Below are positions 59,465 to 64,000 of a stretch of 64,000 nt of DNA, piece by piece. The stretch comes from Paraburkholderia phenoliruptrix (GTDB lineage: Bacteria; Pseudomonadota; Gammaproteobacteria; Burkholderiales; Burkholderiaceae): positions 1 through 64,000 of the forward strand of contig NZ_CADIKB010000023.1 in NCBI RefSeq assembly GCF_902859825.1, read 5' to 3'. A program made the position numbers and the translations under genes. The first letter of the stretch is position 1. The number at the start of each line of letters is the position of its first letter. The notes below the pieces were generated by a model. That model searched no databases, was not told the origin of the DNA, and saw only the letters and a program-made list of their open reading frames with translations.

Positions 59465-60366
59465 GCGGGCATGCGCACGCGCCGCGACGCCTCGCGGCGT
59501 CGGTGGAAAAGCACGGCGTGGACTGGATCTATCGCTCGCCGCCGTCGACCGCCGTGGGTGGCGCCGGTGGCATGAACGGCGCAGGCGGCATCGAGCGGAT
59601 CGAAGCGTTTTTCCACGGCGCCGGCTACGCAATGCACCGTCACGATACCTACGCGATCGGCCGCACGCTCGCGGGCGTGCAGAGTTTTCGCTATCGCGGC
59701 AGCCTGCGCCACAGACTGCCCGGCGGCACCATCGTGCTGCATCCGGACGAGCCGCACGACGGCCAGGCCGGCACCGGCGAAGGCTTCCGCTACCGCATGA
59801 TCTATGTCGATCCGGCGCTCTTTCAGGAGGCGCTCGGCGGCAAGCCGCTGCCTTTCGTCAAAGGCGGTTTATCGGACGATCCGCGCCTTTTCGCCGCCAC
59901 ACGCAACCTGCTCCGCGGCATGGATCGCGCGATGGACCCGCTCGAACAGGACGACGGCCTCTACGAACTCGCCATGGCGCTTCACGCGGCGGCGGGCGCG
60001 GCGCCGACGCGCCGCCCGGTGGATTACGCCGCCGCGCGGCGAGCCCGCGAATACCTGCTTGCTTCGCGCGAGCGCGCCGTGACCCTCGACGATGTAGCGG
60101 CCGCCGCCGGCCGCGACCGCTGGAGCCTCTCGCACGATTTCCGCGCCCTCTTCGGCACGAGCCCGCACCGCTATCTGACCATGCGGCGGCTCGACCTCGT
60201 GCGTCAACTTGCGCTCGCGGGCCTGCCGCTCGCGGACGCGGCCGCCGCCAGCGGCTTTTCCGACCAGAGCCATATGACGCGGCACTTCAGGCGCGCCTGG
60301 GGCGTCGCGCCTGGCCAGTGGCTCGCCATGCTCGGAACTTTGCCGCGGCGTACCGGCGAGGCGTGA
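59461..60366 (+). CDS. AraC-family transcriptional regulator
   Basis: Protein of 301 residues. N-terminal cupin sensor domain (MHRHDTYAIGRTLAGVQSF) and C-terminal double helix-turn-helix with AAAAGRDRWSLSHDFRALFG and SGFSDQSHMTRHFRRAWGVAPGQW. Start GTG overlapping the DUF2795 stop. The cupin gene downstream, or a LysE-type exporter elsewhere, could be a target. Confidence 0.9.
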   Translation: MSGHAHAPRRLAASVEKHGVDWIYRSPPSTAVGGAGGMNGAGGIERIEAFFHGAGYAMHRHDTYAIGRTLAGVQSFRYRGSLRHRLPGGTIVLHPDEPHDGQAGTGEGFRYRMIYVDPALFQEALGGKPLPFVKGGLSDDPRLFAATRNLLRGMDRAMDPLEQDDGLYELAMALHAAAGAAPTRRPVDYAAARRAREYLLASRERAVTLDDVAAAAGRDRWSLSHDFRALFGTSPHRYLTMRRLDLVRQLALAGLPLADAAAASGFSDQSHMTRHFRRAWGVAPGQWLAMLGTLPRRTGEA

Positions 60367-60523
60367 AGCGGGGGCTCGGCGATTCACGCGGTTCACGCGG
60401 TTCAGCGTGTCCAGCCTCCCACGCCTCCCAGACTTTCACGCCCACAAACGTTCAAGACCCGTCCGCTCATGGCGAGTTACGCTCTTTCCCGAGACAGCAA
60501 CCATCTTTTGAAGGAGCATCCGC

Positions 60524-60913
60524 ATGTCCAGCACCCCGAGCGTCCCGCAGACCTACCGCGCCATCAACTTCGCTGAAAAACTCGCGCTCTTTCGCGACCA
60601 GTGGCAGCCACGCGTCGTGGCCGAAATGAACGACTACCAGTTCAAGGTCGTGCGTATCGAAGGCGATTTCATGTGGCATCAGCACGCCGACACCGACGAG
60701 ACCTTCATCGTGCTCGACGGCCGGCTGCGCATCGACATGCGCGACGGCTTCGTGACGCTGTCGGCGGGCGAGATGTTCGTCGTGCCGAAGGGCACCGAGC
60801 ACAAGCCGTTCGCGCAAGGCGAGGTCAAGCTGCTGTTGATCGAGCCGCGCGGCGTCAGGAATACCGGCGAGGACACCAACGAACGCACGGCCGTCAACGA
60901 TCTCTGGATCTGA
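60524..60913 (+). CDS. Single-domain cupin protein
   Basis: Protein of 129 residues. The cupin motifs HQHADTDETFIVLDGRL (His, His, Glu) and GEMFVVPKGTEHKP (last His) provide a full metal site. Function not determined. AAGGAG precedes the ATG. Confidence 0.86.
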   Translation: MSSTPSVPQTYRAINFAEKLALFRDQWQPRVVAEMNDYQFKVVRIEGDFMWHQHADTDETFIVLDGRLRIDMRDGFVTLSAGEMFVVPKGTEHKPFAQGEVKLLLIEPRGVRNTGEDTNERTAVNDLWI

Positions 60914-60925
60914 GCCGCGCCGCGC

Positions 60926-61927
60926 TCAGGCCGGCAACGGCGCAGCGGCGGCCGCTCGCACCCCCGAGCGCCGGGCTGCGGAACGGGCAAGTGCAGCCGC
61001 GTGCCTCGCATGGCGCGAATCGCGGGCCGGCGCGGTGAGATCCGACTCGAAATGGCCGACGAGGTGATCGACGAACGTCCGCACCTTGGCCGGCAAGTGA
61101 AGGCGGCTGGGATAGGCAATCGTGATCTCGATCTCCGGCAGACGGTAATCGCGGAGCAGTTCGACAAGCCGGCCGGCCGCCAGATCGCGGCCGATCAGAT
61201 AGCTCGGCAGGATCGCGACGCCCATGCCGAGCAGCGCGAACTGCCGCAGCATTTCGCTGTTGTTCGCGGCGATCGCGTTGGCGGTCCTCACACGCACGAG
61301 GCCCTCGGGTCCGCTGAAGAGCCGTTCCTCGCCGCCCTGCTCGGGCGGCCGGCTCAGGCACGGATGCGCCAGCAGATCGTCGGGCCGCGCCGGCGTGCCG
61401 TGCTGCGCCAGGTAGTCCGGCGTCGCGCAGACGGTCAACTGACAGGTGGTGAGCCGCCGCGTCACGATGCTCGCGCTGCGAGCCGGACGCCCGACCATGA
61501 TGCCGACGTCGAAACCTTCTTCGACAAGATCCGCCTGCCGGTCGGCAAGCGTCACGTCGGGCACCACCTCGGGGTAGCGCGCGGCATAGGACTGCACCGC
61601 CGGTGCGAGGCTCTGCAGCCCGAACACCACGGGTGCCACGATCCGCAAAGTCCCGACGGGCTCATGATGACGCGCCGCCAGCATCTGCTCGACGCCTTCC
61701 AGATCGTCGAGGATATGGCGCACGCGCTCCAGATAGGTCGCGCCCGCTTCGGTCAGCGAAAGACGGCGCGTGGTGCGATTGAGCAAACGCGTGCCGAGCC
61801 GTGCTTCGAGATCCGCCACATGGCGGGTGACCACCGCGGTGGACAGATCCAGCGCATTGGCCGCGCGAACGAAACTGCCGAGGTCCGCCACTCTGACGAA
61901 CACGCGCATGGACTGCAATTGATTCAT
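60926..61927 (-). CDS. LysR-family regulator (CrgA-like)
   Basis: Protein of 333 residues: MNQLQSMRVFVRVADLGSFV, helix-turn-helix LDLSTAVVTRHVADLEARLG, typical effector domain ending LPAKVRTFVDHLVGHFE. An extra Ala/Arg-rich C-terminal tail of about 30 residues is unusual and may be disordered. Converges with the cupin gene. Confidence 0.88.
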   Translation of the reverse strand: MNQLQSMRVFVRVADLGSFVRAANALDLSTAVVTRHVADLEARLGTRLLNRTTRRLSLTEAGATYLERVRHILDDLEGVEQMLAARHHEPVGTLRIVAPVVFGLQSLAPAVQSYAARYPEVVPDVTLADRQADLVEEGFDVGIMVGRPARSASIVTRRLTTCQLTVCATPDYLAQHGTPARPDDLLAHPCLSRPPEQGGEERLFSGPEGLVRVRTANAIAANNSEMLRQFALLGMGVAILPSYLIGRDLAAGRLVELLRDYRLPEIEITIAYPSRLHLPAKVRTFVDHLVGHFESDLTAPARDSRHARHAAALARSAARRSGVRAAAAAPLPA

Positions 61928-62125
61928 GGGACGACTCCTGCCTCGAGATGCCGGGCCGGCGCAGCGCTGCCGCCTGTCTCACCCGCGCGGCAAGGCTCGC
62001 GCGGATTTGCCCAACGAATCGATTGTATCGACCCGACCTGTCCCAACCCTGACCTGTGGATGGCAATCGCGTCAGCTTGGCCGACGCGTCGATACCACAG
62101 CTTGACGCATGAGTACGGCGTTTGA

Positions 62126-62140
62126 CTAGGTATAAACCCT
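62126..62140 (+). promoter_or_regulatory. Shared motif CTAGGTATAAACCCT (copy 2)
   Basis: Identical to minus-strand 9642-9656 and in the same orientation relative to the following small gene, 51 nt away. It lacks the second half-site seen at copy 1. Confidence 0.5.
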
Positions 62141-62191
62141 TAGAGGCTGGTAAGATATCGCCAGGAAGAAATTCACTGCCAGTCGATTGCC

Positions 62192-62404
62192 ATGACACAT
62201 CGTTTCCAGCTTCTCGAAAAAATCGCGTTTTCTCTGGTCTGCTGGTCCGCCGCAGCCTGCTCGGCCTTCATCGCTTATGAGCGTTGCCCAGACATCAAGG
62301 TCGTCCTGCATGCGGGCGAGGAAGTGCTGCGCTACAGCGGCGAGTATTCGTTCGTCTGCGCGAGCCCCGTCGCCGATAGCTGCACGCAACTCGCCACGAA
62401 CTGA
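62192..62404 (+). CDS. Small membrane-anchored protein with four or more cysteines, unknown
   Basis: Protein of 70 residues: MTHRFQLLEKIAFSLVCWSA starts a hydrophobic helix (to about 28), then a short soluble part with Cys residues in ERCPDIK and FVCASPVADSC that could form disulfides outside the cytoplasm. The ribosome site is weak. No family recognised. It shares its upstream motif with the 50-residue gene at 9473. Confidence 0.5.
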   Translation: MTHRFQLLEKIAFSLVCWSAAACSAFIAYERCPDIKVVLHAGEEVLRYSGEYSFVCASPVADSCTQLATN

Positions 62405-62405
62405 T

Positions 62406-62423
62406 TCGGGCACGTTTGCCCGA
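62406..62423. terminator. Short hairpin between convergent genes
   Basis: TCGGGCA and TGCCCGA around CGTT, 2 nt after the small gene stop. No U tract. Confidence 0.45.
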
Positions 62424-62486
62424 TGACGCAGGCGCCGCCCGCCCCGCTGCGCTTGCGCTCCGGCTCCGCCGCGAGCGTTGCGCGCC

Positions 62487-63104
62487 TCAGGCGCTGCGTC
62501 CGTACACGACGCGCGCGAAAAAGCCCGTCAGCACCGCTTCCGCCATCTCTCCCGGCACGTTCTGCGGATCCACCGCATGGAAGAACTGCACGCCGTCGCA
62601 CAAACCCATCAGCCCCATGGCCAGCATCTCGGCCGGCAGCGGCAGCGGCGTGCCGACGCGTTCTGAAAATTCGCGGACATACGCCGCCAGCTGCTCCAGC
62701 TTTTCATGCAGGAAAGCGTTGAAACGCAGCCTGAAACGGCCGTCGCGCACCGCGAGCAGCTTCGCCTCCACCCACAGCAGAAAGCATTTGTTCTCGCGAG
62801 GCAGATTGCTGTAGTAACGCATCACACGCTCTTCCATCTGTTCGCGCGTGGCCGCGTCCTCAAAAATGGCCCGCAGACCGGCCTGCATGGTTTCATGGTC
62901 GCGCCGCAGCAACTCGAGAAAGAGTTCGCTCTTGCTGCGGAAATTCGAATAGAACGCGCCGCGCGTATAGCCCGCCGCTGCCGCGATGTCCTCGACACTC
63001 GCCGCGACGAAGCCCTTCTTCATAAAAATTGCTTGCGCAGCGTCGAGCAGACGTTGCCGCGTCTGGTCCTTGCTCTGCTCGCGTGTCAGTCGTTGCCGTT
63101 TCAT
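62487..63104 (-). CDS. TetR-family repressor
   Basis: Protein of 205 residues. N-terminal DNA-binding domain RQRLLDAAQAIFMKKGFVAA and VEDIAAAAGYTRGAFYSNF; C-terminal ligand domain of TetR_C type. Divergent from an RND adaptor gene with a shared inverted repeat between them, so it very likely represses that efflux operon, like AcrR or MexR-type circuits. Confidence 0.92.
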   Translation of the reverse strand: MKRQRLTREQSKDQTRQRLLDAAQAIFMKKGFVAASVEDIAAAAGYTRGAFYSNFRSKSELFLELLRRDHETMQAGLRAIFEDAATREQMEERVMRYYSNLPRENKCFLLWVEAKLLAVRDGRFRLRFNAFLHEKLEQLAAYVREFSERVGTPLPLPAEMLAMGLMGLCDGVQFFHAVDPQNVPGEMAEAVLTGFFARVVYGRSA

Positions 63105-63146
63105 GGCCGCAAGTCTAGCACCGAAAAGAATTCCGATTCACCTCGA

Positions 63147-63174
63147 CATTCAAATACAGGTGTGTATTAGAATG
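63147..63174. promoter_or_regulatory. TetR operator-like inverted repeat
   Basis: CATTCAAATACA (63147-63158) and TGTATTAGAATG (63163-63174) match at 11 of 12 positions around GGTG, between divergent tetR and adaptor genes. Confidence 0.78.
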
Positions 63175-63286
63175 CGATCCTTCATTGGAAGTCAGACGCG
63201 TATGCCGATTGCATGAGCGGGCCTGCGCTGTTCGCGGCGGCGTTGCGGCTTGCCGTCATTCTTCGCTGTTTCCTGTTGGGGTCATT

Positions 63287-64000
63287 GTGAAGCGTCCCGT
63301 TTTTCCGGCATCGTTGGCGATGCGTCGGCAGGTCCCTCGTCTCGCGCGGCATCGCGAGCCGCAGCACGCGGCTCTGGCGCTTGCTCTCGCGGGCTTCCTT
63401 GCTTTAAGCGGATGCTCGAAAAAAGAGGCGGCGGCGCCCGAGCCGCGGCCTGTGGTGGCCGCCGCGGTTCATGCGGACGGCAATACGGCGCCCGTGATGT
63501 CCTTGCCCGGCGAAGTGCAGGCGCGCTACTCGACGCCGCTGTCGTTTCGCGTCGGCGGCAAGATCGTCGAGCGGCGCGTGCGCCTCGGCGACGTAGTGAA
63601 GAACGGCCAGATCGTCGCCCGGCTCGATCCCGCCGATGCGCAGAAGAACGCAGCCGGCGCGCAAGCCCAGCTTGCCGCCGCGGAGCACAGCTATCAGTAC
63701 GCCAGACAGCAGCTCGAACGCGACCGCGCCCAGGCCAAAGAAAATCTGATCGCGCCTGCGCAACTCGAGCAGACCACGAACGCCTATGCGTCCGCCGCCG
63801 CCCAGCGGGATCAGGCCGCGCAGCAGGCGGCGCTCGCCAAAGACCAGTTGCAGTACACCACGCTCGTCGCCGATCACGCGGGCGTCATCACCGCGGAGCA
63901 GGCCGACACGGGTCAGAACGTGTCGGCGGGCCAGGCCGTCTACAACCTCGCGTGGAGCGGCGAGCTCGACGTAGTCTGCGACGTCCCGGAAAGCGCGCTC
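63287..64000 (+). CDS. RND efflux periplasmic adaptor lipoprotein (partial)
   Basis: First 238 residues of a membrane-fusion protein. The lipobox LALSGC follows a hydrophobic segment, so it is anchored by lipid at Cys. A lipoyl/beta-barrel half (LSFRVGGKIVERRVRLGDVVKNGQIVARLDP) and the start of the long alpha-hairpin (AQAQLAAAEHSYQYARQQLE) follow, then the second lipoyl half. Start GTG 63287 or ATG 63320. Open at the right edge; an RND pump gene is expected next. Confidence 0.9.
   Translation, partial: MKRPVFPASLAMRRQVPRLARHREPQHAALALALAGFLALSGCSKKEAAAPEPRPVVAAAVHADGNTAPVMSLPGEVQARYSTPLSFRVGGKIVERRVRLGDVVKNGQIVARLDPADAQKNAAGAQAQLAAAEHSYQYARQQLERDRAQAKENLIAPAQLEQTTNAYASAAAQRDQAAQQAALAKDQLQYTTLVADHAGVITAEQADTGQNVSAGQAVYNLAWSGELDVVCDVPESAL

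Overview
The window is high-GC DNA from a betaproteobacterium of the Burkholderiaceae, most likely Burkholderia, Paraburkholderia or Caballeronia. This rests on the codon bias, the dense LysR/MFS content, and gene sets common in that group: a kgu 2-ketogluconate operon, rbsBACRK, prkA-yeaH-spoVR, and an mprF-acvB pair. It reads as ordinary chromosomal DNA. I see no tRNA, rRNA, CRISPR array, insertion sequence or prophage. Both ends cut genes: ilvA at the left, an RND adaptor lipoprotein at the right.

Left part (1-13 kb). The N-terminal 75 codons of ilvA are preceded by a compact transcription attenuator: a 20-residue peptide with six Ile codons, an antiterminator arm over its stop codon, and an intrinsic terminator. 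Upstream lies a three-gene minus-strand set (adenylating ligase, acyl carrier protein, two-domain alpha/beta hydrolase) resembling the accessory enzymes of exosortase-A loci, but with no exosortase in the window. Then come mprF and acvB/virJ with overlapping stop and start codons (aminoacyl-phosphatidylglycerol synthesis and hydrolysis), two tiny genes, a DHA2 MFS pump, a DUF421 membrane protein and a decayed cytochrome oxidase subunit II-cytochrome c gene.

Middle part (13-46 kb). Ferredoxin-NADP reductase and an AhpD-like protein are divergent. They are followed by an MdtD-like pump, a LysR regulator, a glycosyltransferase, an MHS-family symporter, and an orphan GSU2403-type nucleotidyltransferase behind two AT-rich palindromes. 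The prkA-yeaH-spoVR stress module follows, then a hydratase of the FAH fold, a chemoreceptor ending in a DWETF tether, and the complete ribose operon (rbsB-A-C-R-K, with a LacI-type operator at its promoter). Next are corA, a P-loop kinase coupled to a 27-codon leader ORF, a saccharopine-dehydrogenase-like enzyme beside an Lrp/AsnC regulator, a Spy-like periplasmic protein and several small or uncharacterised genes.

Right part (46-64 kb). The 2-ketogluconate operon kguE-K-T-D-ptxS has an 18-bp perfect PtxS-type palindrome upstream of kguE. A LysR regulator with an unusual Gly/Glu-rich insert is divergent from a YeiH-type transporter. A GST, a ClC chloride channel with CBS domains, a C45-type Ntn hydrolase, small secreted and DUF2795 proteins, an AraC regulator, a cupin and a LysR gene follow. 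The window ends with a divergent TetR/RND adaptor pair sharing a 28-bp operator-like inverted repeat. The 15-nt motif CTAGGTATAAACCCT occurs upstream of two unrelated small genes about 52 kb apart, in the same orientation relative to each.
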